A stretch of DNA of 64,000 nt from Microbacterium sp. MYb66. Lineage in GTDB: Bacteria; Actinomycetota; Actinomycetes; Actinomycetales; Microbacteriaceae. Each line of letters starts with the position of its first letter. The stretch's first letter is position 1. The position numbers and the translations under genes are program-made. The notes under the pieces are model-generated. The model was not told where the DNA came from, made no database searches, and worked only from the letters and a program-made list of their open reading frames with translations. The stretch spans positions 45,018 through 109,017 of the forward strand of contig NZ_PCOV01000010.1 in assembly GCF_002979435.1 (NCBI RefSeq), read 5' to 3'. Of this stretch, positions 15,354-22,953 are shown one piece after another.

Positions 15354-16429
15354 ACGCGCTCCGCACACTCGTGAGCCCCCGCGGGGCGGTGTTCCTGCTG
15401 CTGGTGCTCCTGCTGGTCGCTGTCACGATCCTCAACCCGAGCTTCGCCGAACCGGGCCAGTTCATGCGCTTCATCCAGCGTGTCGCCCCCATCGCCATCG
15501 TCGCGATCGGCCAGTACTTCGTGATCATCGCAGGAGAGTTCGACCTGTCCCAGGGGTCGCTCATCACCGCGCAGGTCATCATCGCCGGCAACCTCGTCGG
15601 CCAGGACGACTCCCGCACCGTTCCGGTGCTGCTGCTGATGATCGTGTTCGCCGTGGTCGTCGGACTCGTGAACGGTCTGATCACGACGCTGCTGAAGGTA
15701 CCCTCCTTCATCGTCACGCTCGGCATGATGCTCGCGCTCCTCGGCGGGGTCATGTGGTGGACCGGGGGAGCGGCGACGGGAAACCCCGCCGACAGCTTCC
15801 GCGAGATCGGCCGCGGCGGGATCCGGGACGTGCCGTTCCTCGACTTCATCCCCTGGGCGGTGCTGCTGCTCATCGTCTGGCTCGCGCTCGGCATCTGGAT
15901 CACCAAGCGCCCGCTGGGCAAGACGCTCATCGCCGTCGGCGACAACGCCATCGCGGTCGACTACGCCGGTGCACGCCGCGCCTGGGTGACCACCCGTGCG
16001 TTCATCATCTCGTCGCTCTCCGCGTCGCTGTCGGCCGTGCTCCTCGTCGGATACGCCGGCGTGCACCCCTCGGTCGGCCGCGGCTACGAGTTCACCGCCA
16101 TCACCGCCGTCGTCCTCGGCGGGGTCGTGCTCGGCGGCGGACGAGGCTGGATCGTGGGCGCCGTCGCCGGCGCCTTCGCGCTCGAAGCCCTGTTCATGCT
16201 GCTGAACATCGCCGGCGTTCCCTCGACGCTCCGCGATGCCGTCCAGGGCGTCATCATCATCGCCGCCGTCGCTTACTCCGCCGTCGCCTTCCGGGCACGA
16301 CGCAGGCGCGGCCCACAGTCTTCTCCCGATCAGGGGAAGGAGCAGGTCCCCCCACCGGGGACCCCTGCTCGAGAGTCCGCTTCACCTGCCCTCGCCTCCG
16401 GGGGCCACACAGAAACCAGAGGAGATTAG
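15350..16429 (+). CDS. Sugar ABC importer permease 2 (RbsC-like)
   Basis: This 359-residue paralogue of the preceding permease has the motif IAIVAIGQYFVIIAGEFDLSQGS and the typical VLGGVVLGGGRGWIVGAVAG loop. The last 40 residues are hydrophilic and Pro/Gly/Ser rich. Their codons contain a strong hairpin (16340-16370), so this tail may exist partly to carry an RNA element. The start follows a GGAGGAC ribosome binding site inside the previous gene. Confidence 0.9.
   Translation: MNALRTLVSPRGAVFLLLVLLLVAVTILNPSFAEPGQFMRFIQRVAPIAIVAIGQYFVIIAGEFDLSQGSLITAQVIIAGNLVGQDDSRTVPVLLLMIVFAVVVGLVNGLITTLLKVPSFIVTLGMMLALLGGVMWWTGGAATGNPADSFREIGRGGIRDVPFLDFIPWAVLLLIVWLALGIWITKRPLGKTLIAVGDNAIAVDYAGARRAWVTTRAFIISSLSASLSAVLLVGYAGVHPSVGRGYEFTAITAVVLGGVVLGGGRGWIVGAVAGAFALEALFMLLNIAGVPSTLRDAVQGVIIIAAVAYSAVAFRARRRRGPQSSPDQGKEQVPPPGTPARESASPALASGGHTETRGD
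16340..16370 (+). other. Stem-loop in the 3' end of the permease gene
   Basis: GAGCAGGTCCCC (16340-16351) can pair with GGGGACC-CCTGCTC (16357-16370) with a two-base bulge. It lies about 60 nt before the binding-protein gene. Hairpins at this point in sugar ABC operons can block 3' decay or reduce read-through and so set subunit ratios. Confidence 0.45.
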
Positions 16430-16431
16430 CA

Positions 16432-17640
16432 ATGCGACGATCAATGAAGATCGCCACCGCCGGGGTGGCTCTCTTCGGCCTCATCGCGCTCGCCGGGTGC
16501 ACGACCGACCCGTCCGTGGCGCCGGCGGAGTCGGAGAACCCCGATGAGACGGCGGAGACGACCGAATGGTTCGACCAGGAGCTCTTCGACAAGCAGAACG
16601 AAGAGCGCGGTGTCGACCCGCAGGGACCGGCCGACGAGCCGTACCTGCAGCACATCAACGCCGAGATGGTCGACACGTCGGAGTTCGCCAGCGAGGGAGC
16701 CAAGAAGGCCTGCTTCGCGAACGCGTCGATCTCCAACCCGTGGCGCCAGACCGGCTGGATCACGATGAACGAGCAGCTGAAGGCGCTGCAGGAGGCCGGA
16801 GCGATCAGTGAGATGGAGACCCGCGACGCGCAGGACTCCGACGACACGCAGATCGCCGACATCGACTACTTCATCTCCGAGGGCAACTGCGACGTCTTCC
16901 TCATCTCCCCGAACAGCACGGCGGCGATGACCCCGGCGGTCGAGCGGGCATGCGAGACCGGCAAGCCGGTCGTCGTGTTCGACCGCGGTGTCAACACCGA
17001 CTGCCCGGTCACGTTCATCCATCCGATCGGCGGCTTCGCCTGGGGCATCGACACGGCCGAGTTCCTCATCGACAACCTCGAAGAGGGCGACAAGGTCGTG
17101 GCTCTGCGCATCCTCCCGGGTGTGGACGTGCTGGAGCACCGCTGGGCCGGAGCCGAGAAGCTGTTCGACGAGGCCGGCATCGAGGCCGTGGACTACTTCA
17201 CGGGCGCCGACCCCGCCGAGATCAAGAGCATCATCAGCGATGAGCTCGCCAAGGGCGATGTCGCCGGCATCTGGATGGACGCCGGAGACGGCGCCGTCGC
17301 GGCCATCGAGGCGTTCGAGGACGCCGGAGCGGACTACCCGGTCATGACCGGTGAGGACGAGATGAGCTTCCTCCGCAAGTGGAAGGACACGGGTCTCACG
17401 GGCCTCGCGCCGGTGTACTCCAACTTCCAGTGGCGCACGCCGCTGCTCGCAGCGCAGATGATCTTCGCCGGCACCGAGGTGCCGAAGGAGTGGGTCCTGC
17501 CGCAGAAGCCGATCACCGAACCGGAGCTCGACGACTACCTGAAGGCGAATGAGGGCATGCCCGACGGCCACTACGCCAAGTTCGGCGGGGAGAACCTCCC
17601 CGGCTACCCGACGGTGTGGCAGGAACGACAGATCCCGTAA
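16432..17640 (+). CDS. Sugar-binding lipoprotein of the ABC importer
   Basis: This 402-residue protein has a basic start (MRRSMK), a hydrophobic segment and lipobox LAGC with C23 as the lipidated residue, so it is anchored outside the cell membrane. The body is a type I periplasmic binding fold (FLISPNSTAAMTPAVERACE, KPVVVFDRGVN, DYPVMTGEDEMSFLRKW) as in ribose/xylose binders. The Asp/Glu-rich linker at about 25-50 is usual for actinobacterial lipoproteins. A GAGGAGAT ribosome binding site precedes the ATG, and hairpins flank the gene on both sides. Confidence 0.92.
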   Translation: MRRSMKIATAGVALFGLIALAGCTTDPSVAPAESENPDETAETTEWFDQELFDKQNEERGVDPQGPADEPYLQHINAEMVDTSEFASEGAKKACFANASISNPWRQTGWITMNEQLKALQEAGAISEMETRDAQDSDDTQIADIDYFISEGNCDVFLISPNSTAAMTPAVERACETGKPVVVFDRGVNTDCPVTFIHPIGGFAWGIDTAEFLIDNLEEGDKVVALRILPGVDVLEHRWAGAEKLFDEAGIEAVDYFTGADPAEIKSIISDELAKGDVAGIWMDAGDGAVAAIEAFEDAGADYPVMTGEDEMSFLRKWKDTGLTGLAPVYSNFQWRTPLLAAQMIFAGTEVPKEWVLPQKPITEPELDDYLKANEGMPDGHYAKFGGENLPGYPTVWQERQIP

Positions 17641-17649
17641 CCGAAATCC

Positions 17650-17695
17650 GCTCCCGCCCTTCCGCTCCGCACCCGCGGGGTGGGAGGGTGGGAGC
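17650..17695 (+). other. Intercistronic stem-loop after the binding-protein gene
   Basis: GCTCCCGCCCTTCC (17650-17663) pairs imperfectly with GGGAGGGTGGGAGC (17682-17695). It stands 9 nt after the stop and 24 nt before the next ATG. A partial terminator or mRNA stabiliser that keeps binding protein above the downstream enzymes is the likely role. Confidence 0.5.
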
Positions 17696-17718
17696 GCTTC
17701 ACGATCACAAGGACAACG

Positions 17719-18618
17719 ATGCCCCGCACGATCGCCGTCAACACCTGGGTGTGGACTTCTCCGCTGACCGACGCGACGCTCGAGCCGCTCGCCCGCAAGG
17801 CCAAGGACCTCGGCTACGACGCGCTGGAGTTGCCGCTCGAGAACGTCGGGGACTGGGATCCGTCGAGGACCCGTGACGTGCTCGACGGGCTGGGGCTGGG
17901 CGCCGTCGTCGTCGGGGCGATGGGCCCCGGACGCTCGCTGGTCGCGCGTGCCGGCGATGTCGCCGCCACCCAGACGTACCTGCGGGCCTGCCTCGACGCC
18001 GCAGCCGTCCTGAGGTCGCCCGTTCTGGCCGGGCCGTTCTACACCCCGACGGGTGCGACCTGGCGGATGGATGCCGAGGAGCGGGTCGCGGTCGTGCGCG
18101 AGCTGCGCGACAACCTCGCACCGCTGGCCGAGGAAGCGGCCTCGACAGGGTTGATCCTGGCCGTGGAGCCGCTCAACCGTTACGAGACGAGCCTGCTCAA
18201 CACGGTGGAGCAGAGCCTGGATGCTCTCGATCCTCTGCTGGGAGCCGGCGTCGGGCTCGCGCTCGACACCTATCACCTCAACATCGAGGAGAAGAGGCCG
18301 GCGGATGCGATCCGCGCTGCGGGTTCCGCGATCGCCCATGTGCAGGTGTGCGGGAGCGACCGCGGGGCGGTCGGCGACGACCACACCGACTGGCCCGGGA
18401 TCTTCGCGGCCCTCGGCGATGCCGGCTATCGCGGCACGCTCGGGTTGGAGAGCTTCACGGGGGAGAACGCCACCATCGCGGTCGCGGCCTCGGTGTGGCG
18501 GCCGCTCGCCCCGAGCCAGGACGACCTCGCCGCCCGCAGCATCGCCGCCCTCCGAGGTTTCGAGACGAACCGAGCCCTCGATAAGAACCCCGCCCTCGAT
18601 ACGAAGGAGTATCCATGA
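17719..18618 (+). CDS. D-tagatose/D-psicose 3-epimerase-like ketose epimerase
   Basis: This 299-residue TIM barrel keeps the metal ligands of ketose 3-epimerases: E150 in AVEPLNRYE, D183 in LDTYHLNIEE, H207 in HVQVCGSDRG and E244 in GLESFTG. That family inverts C3 of free ketoses using Mn or Co. Position after a sugar importer suggests it epimerises the imported sugar or an oxidised form. An AAGGAC site precedes the ATG; a GTG at 17680 lies inside the hairpin and is less likely. Substrate identity is inferred only from family. Confidence 0.85.
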   Translation: MPRTIAVNTWVWTSPLTDATLEPLARKAKDLGYDALELPLENVGDWDPSRTRDVLDGLGLGAVVVGAMGPGRSLVARAGDVAATQTYLRACLDAAAVLRSPVLAGPFYTPTGATWRMDAEERVAVVRELRDNLAPLAEEAASTGLILAVEPLNRYETSLLNTVEQSLDALDPLLGAGVGLALDTYHLNIEEKRPADAIRAAGSAIAHVQVCGSDRGAVGDDHTDWPGIFAALGDAGYRGTLGLESFTGENATIAVAASVWRPLAPSQDDLAARSIAALRGFETNRALDKNPALDTKEYP

Positions 18619-19622
18619 GCACGCATCCGGTCACCCTGTTCACCGGTCAATGGGCCGACCTGCCCTTCGAGGAGGTCGCCCGGCTCGCGGCGGAGTGGGG
18701 CTACGACGGGCTCGAGGTCGCGGCATCCGGCGATCACCTCGATCTGCGACGTGCCGACGAGGACGAGGCGTACGTGGCCTCGCGCAAGGAGATCCTCGAC
18801 CGCCACGGGCTGAGGATCTTCGCGATCTCGAACCATCTGGCCGGTCAAGCGGTGTGCGATGCGCCGATCGACTTCCGTCACCAGGCGATCCTGCGCGACT
18901 ACGTGTGGGGCGACGGCGAGGCCGAGGGTGTGCGGCAACGGGCCGCCGAAGACATGAAGCGCGCCGCACGAGTCGCCCGCAAGCTCGACATCGACACCGT
19001 CGTCGGGTTCACCGGATCGTCGATCTGGCCGTACCTGGCGATGTTCCCTCCGGTCCCGGCATCGGTCATCGAAGGCGGGTTCGAGGACTTCGCGAACCGA
19101 TGGAATCCCATCCTCGACGTGTTCGACGGTGAGGGTGTGCGCTTCGCGCACGAGGTGCACCCCGGTGAGATCGCCTACGACTACTGGTCGTCGGTGCGCG
19201 CGCTCGAGGCGATCGGGCATCGGGAGGCGTTCGGGTTCAACTGGGACCCCTCGCACATGATGTGGCAGAACATCGACCCGGTCGGGTTCATCGTCGACTT
19301 CGCCGACCGGATCTATCACGTGGACTGCAAGGACACCCGGATGCGGCCGCACAACGGCCGGGCAGGCGTCCTCGGCTCGCACCTGCCGTGGGGCGACCCT
19401 CGGCGCGGGTGGGACTTCGTGTCGACCGGGCACGGGGACGTGCCCTGGGAGGACTCGTTCCGCGCACTCGACGCGATCGGGTACACCGGGCCGATCTCGA
19501 TCGAGTGGGAGGACGCCGGGATGGACCGGCTGCACGGCGCCCCCGAGGCGCTGGGATTCGTGCGATCCCTCTTGTGGCCGAAGCCCGAGGCGTCCTTCGA
19601 CGCCGCGTTCAGCAACCAGTGA
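18615..19622 (+). CDS. Second sugar isomerase/epimerase-like TIM barrel
   Basis: This 335-residue protein is of the same superfamily but a different branch from its neighbour. Candidate metal-site motifs are FAHEVHPGEIAYD, FNWDPSHMMWQ, YHVDCKDTRM and the late SIEWED. An insert containing GSHLPWGDPRRGWDF occurs before the last strands. It overlaps the epimerase stop by 4 bases. With a Gfo/Idh dehydrogenase in the operon it could act on a 3-keto sugar or glycoside (isomerisation or beta-elimination) rather than on a phosphate ester; the family name is historical. Confidence 0.85.
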   Translation: MSTHPVTLFTGQWADLPFEEVARLAAEWGYDGLEVAASGDHLDLRRADEDEAYVASRKEILDRHGLRIFAISNHLAGQAVCDAPIDFRHQAILRDYVWGDGEAEGVRQRAAEDMKRAARVARKLDIDTVVGFTGSSIWPYLAMFPPVPASVIEGGFEDFANRWNPILDVFDGEGVRFAHEVHPGEIAYDYWSSVRALEAIGHREAFGFNWDPSHMMWQNIDPVGFIVDFADRIYHVDCKDTRMRPHNGRAGVLGSHLPWGDPRRGWDFVSTGHGDVPWEDSFRALDAIGYTGPISIEWEDAGMDRLHGAPEALGFVRSLLWPKPEASFDAAFSNQ

Positions 19623-19641
19623 TCACCGGAACAGGAATCCC

Positions 19642-19935
19642 ATGCCGATCCAGCACACCGTCGTCTTCCGCCTCGTCCATCCGGAGGGATCCGCCGAGGA
19701 GCAGGAGTTCCTGGCGACCGGGCATGCGGTCCTGACCGCGATCCCCGGCGTCGAGGACTTCACGATCCGACGCCAGATCAGTGCGAAGAGCGACCTCACG
19801 CATCAGTTCTCGATGGTCTTCGCCGACCGCCACGCCTATGCCGCGTACGACGGGCACCCCGCTCACACGGCGTTCGTCTCGGAGCGCTGGCTGCCCGAGG
19901 TCGCCGAGTTCCAGGAGTACGACTTCGTCGAGTGA
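19642..19935 (+). CDS. Dabb-family (stress-responsive A/B barrel) protein
   Basis: This 97-residue ferredoxin-like barrel has the Dabb marks IQHTVVFRLVHP, IPGVEDFTIRRQ, FADRHAYAAYDGHPAHTAF and the ending QEYDFVE. Dabb proteins are small dimeric enzymes or binding proteins and recur at the ends of sugar-catabolic operons, though their role there is unproven. The gene lies 19 bases after the isomerase on the same strand and ends the operon; the next gene is convergent 14 bases away. Confidence 0.85.
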   Translation: MPIQHTVVFRLVHPEGSAEEQEFLATGHAVLTAIPGVEDFTIRRQISAKSDLTHQFSMVFADRHAYAAYDGHPAHTAFVSERWLPEVAEFQEYDFVE

Positions 19936-19949
19936 CCGGCGGGACGGGG

Positions 19950-20918
19950 TCAGGCGGCGAGTTCGCGGAGGCGGACCAGACGCTCGTGGCCCGTCTCCTC
20001 GAGCTCGGCGATGCCGTCCCGCGACTTCAGGAAGTCGGAGAACGAGCGGTACCCCAGGGCTTTCTCGCTGAACGACGGGTCCATGCGACGCATGTGGGTC
20101 TTCACCGCGGAACTGTGCAGCCACTCATCGGCGTCGGCCTTGTCATGGCCGAGGCGCAGGGCGCGCTCCAGCAGCTGCGTCGCCTCGGCCTGCTCGTCGA
20201 CCTTCGTCGGCGCCGGGGCGGCGGTCTTGGACTTGGCGCGTCGGGGCGCCTTCGTCTTGGTCGTCTCGGTGGACGCCTCGGTCGTCTCGACGGCGGGTTC
20301 GGCCGCGGCATCCGGCTTCGCCGCGACGGCGACCGGAGGGGCCTTCACCGGACGGACCACGCCGGGCAGCGAGTCATAGGACTCGAACTCGTCGCACGCC
20401 GCGGCCAGGGACTTGGCGGTCGAGCCGGACACGCCGACGCCGATCACGTAGCGTCCGAGTCGCTTGCAGCGCTGCGCCAGCGGCACGTAGTCGCTGTCGC
20501 CCGCGACGATCACCACGTGCGTGAGGTCGGGCAGGCGGAACATGTCCTCGACGGCATCGACGGCGAGCCGGATGTCGGCCCCGTTCTTGGCGTAGGCGGC
20601 GGCGGGGAAGAGCTGCACGAGATCGACGGCGCGTGCCACGAGCTGCGAGCGGTACTCGGCGTTCACGGGCGACGACCAGTCCGCGTACGCGCGCGTCAGC
20701 ACCAGGGTGCCGAAGGAGGCGGCGTAGTCGATGATCGCGCCGACCTCGATCATCGCCTTGCTCAGCCGATCGACGACTTCCGGATCGTTCGGGTTCTCGG
20801 TGATCCGCTGCCGGTCCTTGCCGTAGGCGTTGCGTCCGTGCACCCGGTCGTACCAGGAGATGACGATGTTGTCGAAGTCGAGGTAGACGGCGACGCGGGC
20901 ATCGGTGGTCTCGGCCAT
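19950..20918 (-). CDS. NYN-domain nuclease-like protein with C-terminal OST-HTH/LOTUS domain
   Basis: This 322-residue protein starts with a PIN-like NYN domain: acidic residues D14 and D16 in VYLDFDN, D115 and D121 in NGADIRLAVD, and D141/D143 in VAGDSDYVPL form the expected metal site. A low-complexity Ala/Pro/Lys linker spans about 190-245. The C-terminus (about 246-322: WLHSSAVKTHMRRMDPSFSE, then YRSFSDFLKS) matches the OST-HTH/LOTUS RNA-binding fold. RNA cleavage or RNA surveillance is inferred. It follows the Gfo/Idh gene by 2 bases, with a GAGGAGG ribosome binding site. Confidence 0.85.
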   Translation of the reverse strand: MAETTDARVAVYLDFDNIVISWYDRVHGRNAYGKDRQRITENPNDPEVVDRLSKAMIEVGAIIDYAASFGTLVLTRAYADWSSPVNAEYRSQLVARAVDLVQLFPAAAYAKNGADIRLAVDAVEDMFRLPDLTHVVIVAGDSDYVPLAQRCKRLGRYVIGVGVSGSTAKSLAAACDEFESYDSLPGVVRPVKAPPVAVAAKPDAAAEPAVETTEASTETTKTKAPRRAKSKTAAPAPTKVDEQAEATQLLERALRLGHDKADADEWLHSSAVKTHMRRMDPSFSEKALGYRSFSDFLKSRDGIAELEETGHERLVRLRELAA

Positions 20919-20920
20919 GA

Positions 20921-21907
20921 TCAGGCCTCCTCACGGGGGTAGCGGACGCCGATCTGCGCCCTGATCTCGTCGAGCGCGCCCAGGATGGCGACGCTCTCGG
21001 CGATCGGAAGGATGTCGCCCTCGAGGATGCCGTCGCGCACCAGGCGCTCGGCGGCGAAGGCCTGGTACTGCATGCCGCGACCGTCGACCTCGGAGACGTA
21101 CTCCTCCTGCACCGTGCCGTCGGGCAGGATGACGCGGAAGGTGGTCGGGACGTACCAGACGCGGTCGATCTCGATGCGCGCGGCGGTGCCGAGGATACCG
21201 GCGGCGTTGGGGCCGGAGGCACGGGAAGACGAGAGGCTGGTCGAGACCGCGCCGCCCTCGTGCGTCATGACGGTGGCGACCTCGGAATCGGCACCCGTGT
21301 CGATGAGACGGCCGACGGCGCGAATGTCGGTCGGAGCGCCGAGGATGTCCCAGATGAAGGAGATCGGGTAGATGCCGAGATCGAGCAGCGCACCGCCGCC
21401 GAGCTCCAGGGCGTTCAGCCGATGCGCGGGATCGGTGGGCAGCAGCTGCGTGTGATCGGCGGTCACCGCGCGGATCTCACCGAGGACGCCGTCGGCGATG
21501 AGCTCGCGGATGCGGACCATGTGCGGCAGATACCGCGTCCACATCGCCTCCATGGCGAGCAGTCCGCGCTCGGCCGCGAGCGACTGCAGATCCTCCGCCT
21601 CCGCGCGGTTCAGCGTGAACGCCTTCTCGACGAGCACGTGCTTGCCGTGCTCCAGCGCGAGTCGGGCGTTCTCGTGGTGCATCGGGTGCGGGGTCGACAC
21701 GTAGATGATGTCGACGTCGGGATCGCTCACCAGGGCCTCGTAGGAGGGGTGGGCGCGAGGGATGTCGAAGCGGGCGGCGAAGGCATCGGCCGACTCCTGC
21801 GAACGCGAGCCGACGGCCACGAGGTCGAGCCCGGCGGTGCGCAGATCGGATGCGAACGCGCCGGCGATGCCGCCGGTCGCGAGGATTCCCCAACGAAGAC
21901 CAGTCAT
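20921..21907 (-). CDS. Gfo/Idh/MocA family oxidoreductase
   Basis: This 328-residue dehydrogenase has the nucleotide loop GILATGGIAGAF near the start and catalytic K95 within EKA (residues 94-96), where most relatives have EKP. The later GGGALLDLGIYPISF motif is typical of the trans-dihydrodiol dehydrogenase-like branch. It is leaderless (TACGCT 6 nt upstream) and cotranscribed with the NYN-LOTUS gene, a pairing with no obvious metabolic sense. The substrate is unknown. Confidence 0.87.
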   Translation of the reverse strand: MTGLRWGILATGGIAGAFASDLRTAGLDLVAVGSRSQESADAFAARFDIPRAHPSYEALVSDPDVDIIYVSTPHPMHHENARLALEHGKHVLVEKAFTLNRAEAEDLQSLAAERGLLAMEAMWTRYLPHMVRIRELIADGVLGEIRAVTADHTQLLPTDPAHRLNALELGGGALLDLGIYPISFIWDILGAPTDIRAVGRLIDTGADSEVATVMTHEGGAVSTSLSSSRASGPNAAGILGTAARIEIDRVWYVPTTFRVILPDGTVQEEYVSEVDGRGMQYQAFAAERLVRDGILEGDILPIAESVAILGALDEIRAQIGVRYPREEA

Positions 21908-21913
21908 TGTCTC

Positions 21914-21919
21914 AGCGTA
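21914..21919 (-). promoter_or_regulatory. -10 hexamer TACGCT, leaderless start at 21907
   Basis: On the minus strand TACGCT is followed by GAGACA and the ATG, a 6-nt spacing. Confidence 0.5.
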
Positions 21920-21981
21920 CGGGGTGCGGTCGGCCCCGACGACCTGGAGATCGTGACGTCATCCACGGCGGACCGTCCTCG

Positions 21982-22926
21982 CTAGGGAACGAGGATGATC
22001 TTGCCCGAGGCGGCGCCGGATTCCATGAGCTCGTGGGCCCGCACCGCTTCGGCGAGGGGCAGCTCCGGGCCGAGTTCGACCGTGAAGTCGCCGGAGGCGA
22101 GGAGTGCGATCGTCGCGGGCACCGCCTCGGCGCGCCAGGCGAGCTCCTGCGGGGTCAGCGGGTCGGGTGAGCCGCCGGCGAAGGCGCGGATGCCGAAGGA
22201 CGCGGCATCCGGTCCCCGCACGATCGTGGCGATCCGGTCGCGGTCCGCGACCAGCTTGAGAGAGGTCTCGATCGCCTCGTCGGTGCCCGCGCAGTCCAGC
22301 GCCACGGTGACGGGGGACGGGGCGGCCTCGCGGATCCGGTCGGCCAGGCCGTCGCCGTAGGCGACGGGGATCGCGCCGAGGTCGCGCAGCTGCTCGTGCC
22401 GCGCGGGGCTCGCCGTCGCGATCACGGTCGCGCCCCAGGCCACCGCGAACTGCACGGCGGCCTGCCCGACCGCACCGGAGCCTCCGTGTACGAGCAGCAC
22501 GTCGTCGCCGGTGATCTCGAGCGAGCGCAGAGCCTGGTAGGCGGTGCCGGCGGGCGTGGCGATCGCGGCGCCCTCCGCGGCGGTCACGGAATCGGGGAGC
22601 TTCGCGAGGTTCTCCGTCGCGACGGCGAGCGCCGAGGCGTAGGTGCCGCGCGTGTCCTTGATGGCGACCCGATCACCCACGGCGAAGTCCTCGACACCTT
22701 CGCCGAGCGCCTCGATCACGCCCGCGCCGTCGAAGCCCACCGCACGGGGCTCGGTGATCGGCGGGGACGGCCGCTTGCCGCTGCGCAGCTTCGCGTCGAT
22801 GGGATTCGCGCCTGCCGCCTCGATCCGAACGACGACCTCGCCGCGGGCGGCGACGGGATCGGGGATCTCGATCAGGTGGAGGACGGCGGGGGAACCGAGT
22901 TCGGTGTAGACGATCGCGCGGGCCAT
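21982..22926 (-). CDS. Zinc-independent NADPH:quinone oxidoreductase-like MDR protein
   Basis: This 314-residue medium-chain reductase has a GroES-like N-terminal domain (VVVRIEAAGANPIDAKLRSG) and the NADPH motif HGGSGAVGQAAVQFA. The catalytic zinc cysteine/histidine set of alcohol dehydrogenases is missing, as in quinone reductases. It probably reduces quinones or enones in the cytoplasm. It has its own leaderless promoter and stands 27 bases downstream of hrpA, so it is likely independent. Confidence 0.88.
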   Translation of the reverse strand: MARAIVYTELGSPAVLHLIEIPDPVAARGEVVVRIEAAGANPIDAKLRSGKRPSPPITEPRAVGFDGAGVIEALGEGVEDFAVGDRVAIKDTRGTYASALAVATENLAKLPDSVTAAEGAAIATPAGTAYQALRSLEITGDDVLLVHGGSGAVGQAAVQFAVAWGATVIATASPARHEQLRDLGAIPVAYGDGLADRIREAAPSPVTVALDCAGTDEAIETSLKLVADRDRIATIVRGPDAASFGIRAFAGGSPDPLTPQELAWRAEAVPATIALLASGDFTVELGPELPLAEAVRAHELMESGAASGKIILVP

Positions 22927-22932
22927 GGGATC

Positions 22933-22938
22933 AGGCTA
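22933..22938 (-). promoter_or_regulatory. -10 hexamer TAGCCT, leaderless start at 22926
   Basis: On the minus strand TAGCCT is followed by GATCCC and the ATG, a 6-nt spacing. Confidence 0.5.
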
Positions 22939-22953
22939 CCTGCGCGGGGCGCC

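Noticed and set aside
17680..17719. Earlier GTG start for the ketose epimerase
   Set aside because: It falls within the intercistronic hairpin and lacks a ribosome binding site; AAGGAC precedes the ATG at 17719, where the domain begins.
18582..18603. Direct repeat GCCCTCGATA near the end of the ketose-epimerase gene
   Set aside because: Two 10-base copies within coding sequence just before the stop; too short and coding-constrained to support a regulatory or recombination role.
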